A DNA stretch of 36,840 nt from Lysobacteraceae bacterium. GTDB lineage: Bacteria > Pseudomonadota > Gammaproteobacteria > Nevskiales > Nevskiaceae. The position numbers and the translations under genes were made by a program. Shown here piece after piece: positions 25,817 to 33,975 of the stretch. The notes under the pieces are model-generated. The model ran no database searches and had not been told where the DNA came from. It saw nothing but the letters and a program-made list of their open reading frames with translations. The number at the start of each line of letters is the position of its first letter. Position 1 is the first letter of the stretch. The DNA lies in assembly GCA_013823855.1 (NCBI GenBank), contig PNMW01000029.1, positions 1 through 36,840 of the forward strand. Reading direction: 5' to 3'.

Positions 25817-26169
25817 CGCGCGTCTCCCGCTTCCGAGGTGGTTTCGCCCTGCCCGCCCGCAGCCTTGCCGGCCCGCAGGTGCTGGGCGATCAGCCCGGCA
25901 TGGCCGGCGAACAGCAGCACGGCCACCAGCCAGGCGCGGGCCAGCCGGCGGTCGAGCATCAGGTAGAAGAACAGCGCCGCCCAGATCACCGGGAACAGCA
26001 CGATCGGCAGCACCATGTTGTCGATCCTTGCCGGCCCTTCCGGCAGCCACAACGCGCCACCAGCCATCACCAATGCTGAGGTGGCGAAACACATCGGCCC
26101 GGCGAGCAGGCCGCGCGACCAGGCGCGGACCGTTCCGGCGCGGGCGGGCAATGCGATTGTCGAAGTCAT
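25813..26169 (-). CDS. DUF3649-like small membrane protein
   Basis: A 118-residue protein with about three hydrophobic helices: roughly 20-38 (LLAGPMCFATSALVMAGGAL), 48-70 and 76-94. The form matches the DUF3649 proteins found beside PepSY proteins and TonB-dependent siderophore receptors. The start is ATG at 26169; an upstream in-frame TTG is less likely. The stop overlaps the PepSY start by 4 bp. A Fur-box-like sequence lies 14 bp upstream of the start, so iron repression is plausible. The exact function is unknown. Confidence 0.75.
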   Translation of the reverse strand: MTSTIALPARAGTVRAWSRGLLAGPMCFATSALVMAGGALWLPEGPARIDNMVLPIVLFPVIWAALFFYLMLDRRLARAWLVAVLLFAGHAGLIAQHLRAGKAAGGQGETTSEAGDAR

Positions 26170-26182
26170 GCTCAAGATTAAA

Positions 26183-26197
26183 TGATAAGTATTCGCA
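26183..26197. promoter_or_regulatory. Fur-box-like site upstream of the DUF3649-PepSY operon
   Basis: On the minus strand the site reads TGCGAAT-A-CTTATCA, which matches the Fur 7-1-7 consensus TGATAAT-n-ATTATCA at 11 of 14 positions. It is 14 bp upstream of the operon's first ATG. Iron-dependent repression by Fur fits the gene content. Confidence 0.5.
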
Positions 26198-26211
26198 ATT
26201 GAAACCGAATC

Positions 26212-26405
26212 ATTGAGTCGGCATGCTGACGTTGAACGAATGCGCAGCCTGGACGACCGGATGATCCTTTCAAAACCTGCCGAAATGCCGACTCAATAAT
26301 CACAAACCTCTGTTTTCGTTATTGATGCGGCACTACCGCAGGTCGCTGCGAAGGCCACTCGCAACCCAGCGAGCGTGTTCACGTTGAATGTTCAAGTGCC
26401 GCATC
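26212..26405. repeat. Two related hairpin-bounded elements in the receptor/operon intergenic region
   Basis: This covers most of the 353 bp between the receptor stop and the DUF3649 start. Element 1: ATTGAGTCGGCAT (26212-26224) and its exact complement ATGCCGACTCAAT (26285-26297), 60 nt apart. Element 2: GATGCGGCACT (26324-26334) and AGTGCCGCATC (26395-26405), also exactly 60 nt apart. The left arms align (ATTGA..CGGCA in both, offset 109) and the right arms align (TGCCG..TC, offset 111), so these look like two diverged copies of one element. Each could fold into a long hairpin. I see no gene in this region; the rest (26406-26522) shows no other structure. Confidence 0.7.
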
Positions 26406-26522
26406 GAAAAGCGGATCGCCACGCTGTGATCGGTTGCCGGCCCCATCGCAGCGCCGCATCGCCGGATCAGGACTGCCGCGATACCGTCGGAACCCGCGGG
26501 CATGCCCGGCCGGCACCGCCAT

Positions 26523-28226
26523 CTAGAACCGGGCCCGCAGCGCCAGCACGACGCTGCGCGGCTCGCCATAGAAGTTCTGCCGGGCGGCGATGCTGACCTT
26601 CTCGTAGTACTTCTCGTCGAGCAGGTTGCTGACCGTCAGGTTGGCGCTCCAGTGCCGGTTCAGCTCGTAACCGAGCTGTGCCGACAGCAGCGTGTAGGCA
26701 TCGGCCACGAAGCGCGTTGGCGAGACGCCGCCGGACTGGCTGTAGAACGAGCTGACCGCCCGCAGGCCGCCACCGATGCTCAAGCCTTGCAAGCTGCCAT
26801 TGCCGATCCGGTAGCGCGTCCACAGGTTCGCCGAATGGCGCGGCGTGAACGGTGCGAAGGCCTGGCCCTGCTGCGCCGCCGTGCCGACCCGGTATTCGGT
26901 GTCGACATGGGTGTAGCCGGCACTGAGATTCCAGCCCGGCAGCAGCATGCCGGTGATTTCGCTTTCAAAGCCCTGGCTGCGGACCTTGCCCGATGGCACC
27001 GAGAACAGGGAATCATTGGGATCGGCAATCGCGCGGTTCTGGTCTTCGAGCCGGAACAGCGCGAACTGGGCGATGACCCGCTGGTTCAGGAACTCCGCCT
27101 TGATGCCGGTCTCGTACTGGCTGCCGGTGCGCGGCTTGATCTGCTCGCCACTGGCCTGGACGGCATTCTGCGGCTGGAAGATGTCGGCATAGCTGGCGTA
27201 CAGCGACACCTGCTCCAGCAGGTCACAGATCACCGCGAAGAATGGCGTCAGCTGGCCGTCGACCGCGTAATCGGCGGTGGTCGTGCCTGCCGTCAGATTG
27301 CGGTTGCGTGATTGCCACCAGCTGATGCGGCCACCAGCCACCAGGGTCAACGGCTCGAGCACGCGCAGGCGCAGCTGGCCGTAGCCGCCGAACTGCGTGG
27401 TCTTGACGTCGTCGCTGCCGATGTACGGCAACGTTGGTTCGGTCACGGCGTGATCGGGATCGAAGACGTTCTGCGTCGCCGTGTTGGCGAACGCCGAACT
27501 GTCGTTGCGCTGATCCTGGTCCCGCCAGTTGGCGCCGACGATCAGGTGGTGGCTGCGGCCGCCAAGATCGAACGGCAGGCTGGCATACAGATCGGCGCTG
27601 ACATTCTCGCGATCGGTGGTGTAGATGCCGGTCTGGATCGCGGTGTCGCCGTTGGCATCGACGGCGCTGTTGGCCCGCGCCACCTTGTAGAGCATCTTGC
27701 GGTCGAGGCGGCGGACCGCGAACTTGAGATCGCCGCCGCCGGAAAGCCGATGTTCCAGCTCGGCGAACAGATCGTTGGTTTCCGGCACCAGCTCGTTCCA
27801 GTCGGCGCCGATGAAGGTCGCGCGCGACACATCGATCAGCCGGCCGTCCGCGTAGGCCGGCAGGCCCTGGTTGATCACCGAGTCAACACGCTGGATGACG
27901 CCGCCGACCGACAGCGTGGTGGCCGGCGCGAGGTCGTATTCGAGCGTGCCGTAGCCGATCTTCTTCTGGGCATTGACCACGTCCTGGAACGAGTCGTGCG
28001 TTTCGTGGACCACAACGCCGCGCACGCGCAGCGCGCCGTCATCGGTCAGCGGCGCGCCGCCGTCAAGCTCGGCGCGGTACAGACTCCAGGAACCGACGGT
28101 GACCGCGCCGCCGAGCAGGGGCTTGCCGGGTGCCCGCTTGCGTACCAGGTTCAGCGAGGCACCCGGTTCGCCGGCGCCCTGGAACAGGCCGCCCGGCCCG
28201 CGCAGCAGTTCGATGCGCTCGTAGAT
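26523..28226 (-). pseudogene. TonB-dependent siderophore receptor, 5' end cut off by a transposon
   Basis: The reading frame can be followed without a stop from the C-terminal barrel strand (VVLALRARF, 26523) to codon 28226-28224. There the sequence IYERIELLRGPGGLFQGAGE, the canonical end of the plug domain, meets the GGGG of a Tn3-type terminus. About 568 codons remain: the last part of the plug and the whole 22-strand barrel. Missing are the signal peptide, TonB box and most of the plug. The remaining sequence looks intact and conserved (NLVRKRAP after the LRGP motif), so the insertion is probably recent. The intact family imports ferric siderophores across the outer membrane. Internal starts exist, but the product could not be exported. 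Confidence 0.88.
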
Positions 28227-28264
28227 GGGGTTATCTGGTTGAAGAAGGAAAAAGCGGCGGTTTG
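28227..28264 (+). repeat. Putative left terminal inverted repeat of the transposon
   Basis: A 38-bp stretch starting GGGGTTATCTGGTTGAAG, the size and opening of a Tn3-family terminal repeat, located exactly where the receptor frame breaks. The core GGTTATCTG also occurs in inverted orientation at 28303-28311. The partner end lies outside the window, so the repeat's true length is not proven. Confidence 0.6.
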
Positions 28265-28305
28265 CGATTCTTTATAAATCAATGACTTACAAGCATTATT
28301 TTCAG

Positions 28306-28331
28306 ATAACCTATAATAATCAATAGGTTAT
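28306..28331. promoter_or_regulatory. AT-rich dyad between the transposon end and tnpA
   Basis: Perfect arms ATAACCTAT (28306-28314) and ATAGGTTAT (28323-28331) with an 8-nt loop. A second hairpin, GGTCCG/CGGACC (28377-28382 and 28388-28393), follows before tnpA. The segment could be a recombination (res-like) site or the operator of tnpA; no resolvase is seen to choose between them. Confidence 0.45.
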
Positions 28332-28451
28332 GGTAGCCCCCTAAGTTTGCGGGCAAGCGAAACCCACAGACTGGTCGGTCCGAAGACCGGACCGGGTTCA
28401 GTATTTATTCCCAGAGCGCGCTGATACATTCGGGTAACTCCGTCACAGGGG

Positions 28452-31379
28452 ATGCCAGTGTCGCAGTGGAAAGAACGGTTTCTCGGGATCGATGAACTGC
28501 CCGGCGAATTGACTCCCTTTGAGATGGAAGAGTTTTTCACGCTCGCCCCCAAGGACATCGAGGCGATCTGCGCGGGGTTCAACAAGCAGTTCAGGATTGC
28601 TGTTGCGATCCAGCTGGGGTTTGTCCGGCTGTCTGGTGGCCGACTCAACTCCTTCAATACCCTCCCCCGACCGCTGCTGAAGTTCGTTGGTGATCAGCTA
28701 GGCTTGGAAGCGCCGTCTATCGCTTCAATTCGAGGGATCTACAAACGCAAGAATACCCGCATTCAACATCAAGCCTGGGCGATGACCTATCTGGGAATCC
28801 AGGCCATTACCAAAAGGCAGGAAGCCATGCTGCTCGCTGCCATGAGGGCTGCGAGCAATGGCACGAGTTCGGTTGACCGGCTGATAGATCTCGCCTGTCG
28901 ATGGCTGGTGGATCGCAAGGTGCTGATCCCTGGTCTTTATGCGATTCGGGAACTTTGCGTCCGAGCTTCAAGTGATACCGAGCAGTCCACCTATGTCACG
29001 ATCTGCAAGGCGACGACGCCGGAGCAACGCCAAGTATGGGCAGATGCGCTGCTCGCCAGCCGCAAAGACGGTCGCTCCACCCTGGAATGGTTGCAAAGCG
29101 CGCCCCGGCGACGCTCCCCGAAAAATGTTGCGTCGATATTCGAGAAGATCGACTTTCTGACCAGCCTTGGCATCCACGCGGTCGAGCTACCCGGTGTTTC
29201 CTCGCAGCGACTACAGGACTATGCGCGCCTGATGCAGCAGCGAAGCCCGCGAAGCTTCAAGCGTCTGAAGCTGGAATCGCAAATCCTGCAGCTGGTGTCA
29301 TTTCTCAAGGTCAGTCTCAGCCAAGCCTCAGATGCCGCTATCCAGCTGACCGGCAAGATGACCTCCGACATTGTCAGCCGCGCGGCCCAGAACGTAAAAA
29401 AGGCAGATGCCACCACCGTCGTAAGCTATCGCGAGGCACTGACCGCCATCTTCGGCATGGCGAACAACGAAAAGCTTGAGGCAACTGCGCTGCGCGAGAA
29501 AATTCTCGAATTTCAGCAGACCTTCGGCGACAAGGTGTTCCCGACACGGGCAGCAGCAGTGCGTTCGGAATTGGTCGATCAGAACAAGTCGATCCGCCCA
29601 CTTCTCAAGCGGCTGGCCAATCTGGATGTCAAAGGCAACGACGACGACAAAGGTCTCGCCGGGCTCGGCACCCTCCGCGATCTCTACGAGAAAAACCGCA
29701 CGGCCCTGCCGGACCACGTAAAGGGGCATTCCAAACTCTGGGAACCGCTGGTTGGGGAGCAGGCGGATCGCGAGCGCGCGATGCGCGCGTTCGAGGCAGA
29801 GACCCTTTTGAATCTCAGGAAAGGCTTCCGTCGTGGCAGCTGCTGGGTGGACTACAGCAACACTTTCCGTGATCGCGACCATCTGCTGATTCCGGCTGCA
29901 GAGTGGGAAAAACAGAAGCGTCGTCACTATGGCCTGCTGCGTCTCCCCCACAACGTCGACGACTATCTCAATCCCTTAATCAAGGCCGCTGAGCAAGGGC
30001 TTAAAGCAGTCGCTTCGGCGCTGAGGCGCGGCGAGCTGGACATCAAGGAAAACGACATCAGCCTCGACCGTCTTGAGGCCGAGGGAGAGGCGCCCGAAGT
30101 CGCCGCAGTGCGCCTCATGATCGATCAGGAGATCGGCAGCATCCAGCTGCCTGAGCTGATGCTTGAGATGGATGTGCTGACGCGGTTTTCCAAAGCACTG
30201 CAAGGCCGGCTTCCAAGAAGCGATCGCGAGTTGCTCCTGAATTACGCTGGCGTCCTGGGTTTGGGCACAGACATGACAGCTTCGGGTGTCGCCATGATGG
30301 TGACGGAGCTGACTTCAGCGGATGTCGCAGGCGCGATGAAGGGCTTGGAGTTTGATAACGCCATCGACAAGGCCAATACCCTCGTCCTGGAGTTCATCAA
30401 CCAGCTGCCGATCATCGCGATGTGGGGCGACGGCAAGTCGGCGTCTTCCGACATGATGAGCCTGACAACCTCCCGGCATCTCTGGAACGCACGGCTTGAT
30501 CCGCGCCGCCAGACGCCTTCGGTGGGCATGTACACCCATGTGCATGATCGCTGGTCGATCATCTACCACCAGCCAATTGTGCTCGGCGAACGCCAAGCTG
30601 GTGTCGCCATTGAAGGCGTCATTCGTCAGACCCAGTTCGACTTGAATCGTCTGGCTGTCGACACCCATGGCTACACCGACGTGGCGATGGCTGTTTCCCA
30701 CGGTCTGGGATTCGACCTCTGCCCGCGCCTCCGCAACTTGCGCGAGCGGCGCTTGACGGTGCCGCGAGGCATGGCCGTTCCTGAATCCATCAAGGAGGTG
30801 GTCGATTCGACCCTCAATCTCGAACATGTGCGCGCCCACTGGGACGATCTGGTGCGTGTTCTGGCCTCCATCAGCAACGGAACGATCAGTGCCGTCACTG
30901 CGCTGCAGCGATTTGGGTCTGCGGCGCAGGGTGATCCGATCTACCGGGCTGCGCAGCAGTTGGGTCGCCTGCTGCGGACCATTTACCTCTGCGACTATTT
31001 CACCAATCCGATCTTTCGGCGCGAAATCACGCGGCTGTTAAATCGCGGCGAGCATGTTCACACGCTACAGCATGCGATCCATCTCGGGGCTGTGCGGCAT
31101 GACCGCGGTCGCCGTCCTGACGAGATGATTGCCATCTCTGGTGCCCTCACTTTGCTTTCCAACCTGGTAATCGCCTGGCAGGCGAATCGCATGCAGGCTG
31201 CTGTCACGTCGCTGGAGGCCAAAGGGGTCTCGGTCAGCAAAGAAATGCTGCGCCACATCAGTCCGGTTCGGTATTCCAGCGTCAATTTCCGGGGCACATT
31301 CCGTTTCCCGATCGATCGCTACCGGCAGTCGCTGGTCATCGATGGGGCTCCGAGCCTTAAGGTCATTCGGTCCAACTAA
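28452..31379 (+). CDS. tnpA: Tn3-family transposase TnpA
   Basis: A 975-residue DDE transposase of normal length for the Tn3 family. The N-terminal DUF4158-like half starts with RFLGIDELPGELTPFEMEEFF. The catalytic residues align as Asp660 (AMWGDGKSASSD), Asp737 (VDTHGYTD) and Glu867 (NRGEHVHTLQHA). Around them are the conserved NTLVLEFINQLPI and GFDLCPRLRNLRERRL blocks. It copies and inserts the element by replicative transposition. AGGGG precedes the ATG. No frameshift or stop interrupts it, so it is probably functional. Unusually, its 5' end, not its 3' end, faces the nearest terminus: most Tn3-family transposases read out towards the end. Confidence 0.95.
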   Translation: MPVSQWKERFLGIDELPGELTPFEMEEFFTLAPKDIEAICAGFNKQFRIAVAIQLGFVRLSGGRLNSFNTLPRPLLKFVGDQLGLEAPSIASIRGIYKRKNTRIQHQAWAMTYLGIQAITKRQEAMLLAAMRAASNGTSSVDRLIDLACRWLVDRKVLIPGLYAIRELCVRASSDTEQSTYVTICKATTPEQRQVWADALLASRKDGRSTLEWLQSAPRRRSPKNVASIFEKIDFLTSLGIHAVELPGVSSQRLQDYARLMQQRSPRSFKRLKLESQILQLVSFLKVSLSQASDAAIQLTGKMTSDIVSRAAQNVKKADATTVVSYREALTAIFGMANNEKLEATALREKILEFQQTFGDKVFPTRAAAVRSELVDQNKSIRPLLKRLANLDVKGNDDDKGLAGLGTLRDLYEKNRTALPDHVKGHSKLWEPLVGEQADRERAMRAFEAETLLNLRKGFRRGSCWVDYSNTFRDRDHLLIPAAEWEKQKRRHYGLLRLPHNVDDYLNPLIKAAEQGLKAVASALRRGELDIKENDISLDRLEAEGEAPEVAAVRLMIDQEIGSIQLPELMLEMDVLTRFSKALQGRLPRSDRELLLNYAGVLGLGTDMTASGVAMMVTELTSADVAGAMKGLEFDNAIDKANTLVLEFINQLPIIAMWGDGKSASSDMMSLTTSRHLWNARLDPRRQTPSVGMYTHVHDRWSIIYHQPIVLGERQAGVAIEGVIRQTQFDLNRLAVDTHGYTDVAMAVSHGLGFDLCPRLRNLRERRLTVPRGMAVPESIKEVVDSTLNLEHVRAHWDDLVRVLASISNGTISAVTALQRFGSAAQGDPIYRAAQQLGRLLRTIYLCDYFTNPIFRREITRLLNRGEHVHTLQHAIHLGAVRHDRGRRPDEMIAISGALTLLSNLVIAWQANRMQAAVTSLEAKGVSVSKEMLRHISPVRYSSVNFRGTFRFPIDRYRQSLVIDGAPSLKVIRSN

Positions 31380-31640
31380 AAGCCTGAGGTCGATCATCCG
31401 AATTTGAAGCCACCATTGGCCTGCACGCGCCCGTCTCGTAGACGTACGGTACTTTGAGGGGTTGCGGTCGCGGAATCTTGGAAACGGCGACGACTGCGGA
31501 CGGATTTCGCTTGACTCACTTGCGCGTGCCGATGTTGGCACCGCGATGGGCGTCGTCGACCGATGCCGCTGTGCACTCGGCCGGCGTGATCTTGCGGCGC
31601 ATCGATCGACGAGCACACCAAGGTACGATCGCATCTTCTG
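31380..31640. other. Non-coding stretch between tnpA and hipB
   Basis: No credible gene: the short frames here have no ribosome site and resemble nothing. A partial inverted match (CGATGCCGC near 31560 and GCGGCGCATCG near 31594) is the only visible structure. I looked for a right transposon end after tnpA and did not find one. Confidence 0.5.
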
Positions 31641-31644
31641 TTTG

Positions 31645-31704
31645 TTTAATGGGTGCTATAGTTACCCTTAAACCATAATTAGTGTACTATTAAAGCCATT
31701 ATGG
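31645..31704. promoter_or_regulatory. AT-rich promoter/operator region of hipBA
   Basis: Two dyads. TTTAATGGGT (31645-31654) faces ACCCTTAAA (31664-31672), imperfect by one extra T. CCATAAT (31673-31679) faces ATTATGG (31698-31704), perfect and overlapping the hipB ATG. A -10-like TACTAT at 31685-31690 lies between them and would start transcription almost at the ATG. This is the arrangement expected for autorepression by a HipB-type antitoxin. No Shine-Dalgarno sequence precedes hipB. Confidence 0.5.
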
Positions 31705-32018
31705 AAGCGATCAAATATCCTGCCAGTGTCCTCTCCCTTGCCTCGCGATTCGGAGAATCGATGCGGCTTGCTCGTGCCGAGCGGGGCTGGACGCAGACCG
31801 AAATGGCGGAGCGACTGCGCGTTTCTGGCACCACGATCAAGAAGATCGAATCCGGAGCACCGGGTACCGCGTTCGGCACCATTATCGAAGCATGCAACCT
31901 GCTTGGGCTGTCCCCAGACCCAGCGGCAGGAAGCAACGAGGACGTGCGGCAGCACGCTCTGAAGTACGCGCCGAAAAGGGTTCGACGAAAGCTTTCGCGG
32001 CCCGAGCTTGACGTTTGA
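31701..32018 (+). CDS. hipB: HipB-like antitoxin (XRE-type DNA-binding protein)
   Basis: A 105-residue protein with a helix-turn-helix of the XRE/HipB class at about 16-72: ESMRLARAERGWTQTEMAER, LRVSGTTIKKIESG, then FGTIIEACNLLGL. In HipBA systems this protein binds and neutralises the HipA kinase and represses its own promoter. The C-terminus is basic (KYAPKRVRRKLSRPELDV). The start lacks a ribosome site and overlaps a palindrome, so translation may be leaderless. An internal ATG at 31761 would cut into the first helix and is unlikely. hipA follows after 3 bp, so the pair is co-translated. Confidence 0.82.
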   Translation: MEAIKYPASVLSLASRFGESMRLARAERGWTQTEMAERLRVSGTTIKKIESGAPGTAFGTIIEACNLLGLSPDPAAGSNEDVRQHALKYAPKRVRRKLSRPELDV

Positions 32019-32021
32019 CCG

Positions 32022-33272
32022 ATGAAAGCCGTTGGCTCGTACGTCTGGATCTGGCTGCCAGGAGACGGCAATCCAACTCTGTGCGGGTTCCTGCGTTGGC
32101 AGGGGCGTGCAGCCGATTTCGCGTACGTGAAGAGCTATCAGACCAACCCCAGCGCGATCTCCGTGCTGCCTGACTGGTCGCTTACGAAAGGCTCGGATTC
32201 TCTGTATCCAGCTCAGGACGACGCGTTGCCCGGCTTTATCGCCGATGTCGCCCCAGGGCGCTGGGCCGAATTCGTGCTCGAACGATTGAACGGCGCGAAA
32301 GCGAATGCCTACGAACAATTGCTTCAGGGGGTGCACGCGCGGACGGGTGCGCTTGAATTCGGGCCAAGTCACCGCGAGCCGCCTTCCGATGACGGCAGCG
32401 CATTCGATTTCGAGACCATCGCCTCAGCGGTAGCCGACCTTGATGCAGAGCGTCCCGTCGATCCCCGACTCAGAGCCGTCTTTCGGCACGGGCCCAGTCT
32501 GGGCGGTCGTCGGCCCAAGGCAACGATCGCGATCGACGGCGAACCCTGGATCGGCAAATTCTGCAGCGTGCAAGATCGCGGTCCGGAGCCGCCGCGGATG
32601 GAAGCTTTCGGTCTGACCCTAGCCCGGGACTGCGGCCTCGATGTACCGGATTTCAAGCTGGTCGAAGCTGTCGGAAAGCCAGTGCTTCTGGTCAAACGAT
32701 TCGACCGGCAGTCAGGGGGTCGTCGGCATCATGTGCTCTCGGCGCGCACGCTTCTCAATCTCAGCGAACGTCAGAGCCTGACCGACGGCTCTTATGTCTC
32801 GGTTGCACAACAGTTGCGCCGCCACGGGCTCAGACCCGACGAAGCTTCCCGCTGGTTTGATCGCATGCTGTTCAATGTCGCGATCGGCAACACCGACGAC
32901 CATCCCTTGAATCATCTGTTTGGATGGGACGGACGTCATTTGTCGCTCATGCCCGCGTTCGATCTTGAGCCTCAGCTCAGTGCAGCCGAGGACCGCTTGC
33001 ATGAGATGGTCATCGGTCGGGCTGGAAAAGAAGGCTCGCTGGAGAACGTCCTGTCGCAGCACGCAGAGTTTGGCTTGCGGCGTGATCAAGCAGAGGAGCG
33101 GGTTCAGAGAATGCTCGCCGTCATTCGTTCAAATTGGCGCCAGGCATTGGAAATGGTCGACCTGCCCGACACCTCGTCAGTTCGATACGCGTTGATGGCC
33201 AGTGCTCGCGAACATCCAGCTACTCGTGGTGACAATGAGGGTGAGGACCAAGGCGCGTCGATGTCGATGTGA
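32022..33272 (+). CDS. hipA: HipA-like serine/threonine kinase toxin
   Basis: A 416-residue HipA-family kinase. The N-terminal domain ends in ARTGALEFG. The kinase has the loop GPSLGGRRPKAT with Ser159 at the place of the autophosphorylated serine, the lysine-bearing WIGKFCSV, VKRFDR, the catalytic IGNTDDHPLNH (Asp292, Asn297) and the metal-site PAFDLEP. E. coli HipA phosphorylates glutamyl-tRNA synthetase and causes growth arrest and persistence; the target here is not known. All motifs are intact, so it is probably active. It starts 3 bp after hipB. A transposon-borne copy may stabilise the element by killing or arresting cells that lose it. The last 25 residues are low-complexity acidic. 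Confidence 0.88.
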   Translation: MKAVGSYVWIWLPGDGNPTLCGFLRWQGRAADFAYVKSYQTNPSAISVLPDWSLTKGSDSLYPAQDDALPGFIADVAPGRWAEFVLERLNGAKANAYEQLLQGVHARTGALEFGPSHREPPSDDGSAFDFETIASAVADLDAERPVDPRLRAVFRHGPSLGGRRPKATIAIDGEPWIGKFCSVQDRGPEPPRMEAFGLTLARDCGLDVPDFKLVEAVGKPVLLVKRFDRQSGGRRHHVLSARTLLNLSERQSLTDGSYVSVAQQLRRHGLRPDEASRWFDRMLFNVAIGNTDDHPLNHLFGWDGRHLSLMPAFDLEPQLSAAEDRLHEMVIGRAGKEGSLENVLSQHAEFGLRRDQAEERVQRMLAVIRSNWRQALEMVDLPDTSSVRYALMASAREHPATRGDNEGEDQGASMSM

Positions 33273-33312
33273 TCAGCGCTGCGCCTGAGCTCGCTCCGAT
33301 CAATGACGCGGC

Positions 33313-33344
33313 TTGACTCTGGACTATGGTCCAAGGTTTACAGT
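33313..33344 (+). promoter_or_regulatory. CueR/MerR-type metal-responsive promoter for the copper genes
   Basis: A -35 TTGACT (33313-33318) is separated by 20 bp from a -10-like TACAGT (33339-33344). In the spacer is a dyad, ACTCTGGAC (33316-33324) against GTCCAAGGT (33329-33337), 7 of 9 matching, centred as in CueR/ZntR promoters. The overlong spacer is the hallmark of MerR-family activation by DNA distortion. It lies 108 bp before the first copper gene. No metal MerR regulator is in the window; the MerR at 21078 lacks a metal site. Confidence 0.6.
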
Positions 33345-33451
33345 GTTGCCATGGCAGGTCAGCTGGTTGATCCGCTCGGTGGCGGTCTCGCAACGGCCGT
33401 CAATCTTGAACTTCGTTGCACACCCTGCCGATTTCGGTTCAGACTGCCGCT

Positions 33452-33865
33452 ATGCGATTCCTCCGTACCTTGCTGACCGTGCTGCTGGCCTTGAGCTTCT
33501 CGCTCCAGGCTGCCGGTGGCATGGCCCGAGGTAAGTGCGATCACACGTCGAGAACGTCGCACCAGGGAGTTGCGGGTCACATAGCTCTTGCCTCGGCCGA
33601 TGACCCTCACCAGGGACATCACATGACCGGTCACGTCATACCTGACGACGGTGCTGCCAAGGCAAACACAAAGAGTGACTCCGGCTGCAACTGTGATTGC
33701 TCGTGCCAGGTCGGTCATTGCGCCAGCCATGGCACGATCTCGGTGGCCAAGTCATCTCAATTCGTTTTGACAGGTCTAGGCGACGATGTTCGCCTACCGC
33801 TGATCGTCGTCAATCTGACCGCCGCACACGGGTCAGGTCTGTTGCGTCCACCCAGTATCGCCTGA
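33452..33865 (+). CDS. CopL-like small Cys/His-rich exported protein
   Basis: A 137-residue protein beginning with a signal peptide (MRFLRTLLTVLLALSFSLQAAGG). The mature part is rich in His, Met, Asp and Cys: KCDHTSRTSH, DDPHQGHHMTGH, then CNCDCSCQVGHCASH, which carries five Cys in a short run. This resembles CopL, a small metal-binding protein encoded upstream of copAB in Xanthomonas and relatives and needed for copper-induced expression; the match is in layout and composition, not a proven alignment. The start at 33452 was preferred because it opens the signal peptide. It follows the CueR-type promoter and precedes a TolC-family gene by 110 bp. Confidence 0.65.
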   Translation: MRFLRTLLTVLLALSFSLQAAGGMARGKCDHTSRTSHQGVAGHIALASADDPHQGHHMTGHVIPDDGAAKANTKSDSGCNCDCSCQVGHCASHGTISVAKSSQFVLTGLGDDVRLPLIVVNLTAAHGSGLLRPPSIA

Positions 33866-33975
33866 TGTGAAGCCGCGGTCGGCGGCGACGGGTTTCCGTT
33901 GCCGTTCGACGCCTTGCTCACCGGGTGCTCCTTGTTTCTCCGGAGCCCCGTCGTCAGGTTGGTCTGGAGGTTCTT

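Noticed and set aside
26212..26405. The paired hairpins as integron attC sites
   Set aside because: The arms lack the GTTRRRY/RYYYAAC core sequences and there is no integron gene or cassette layout.
31454..31678. Short plus-strand frames after tnpA
   Set aside because: No ribosome site and no recognisable protein; they end in the hipBA operator region.
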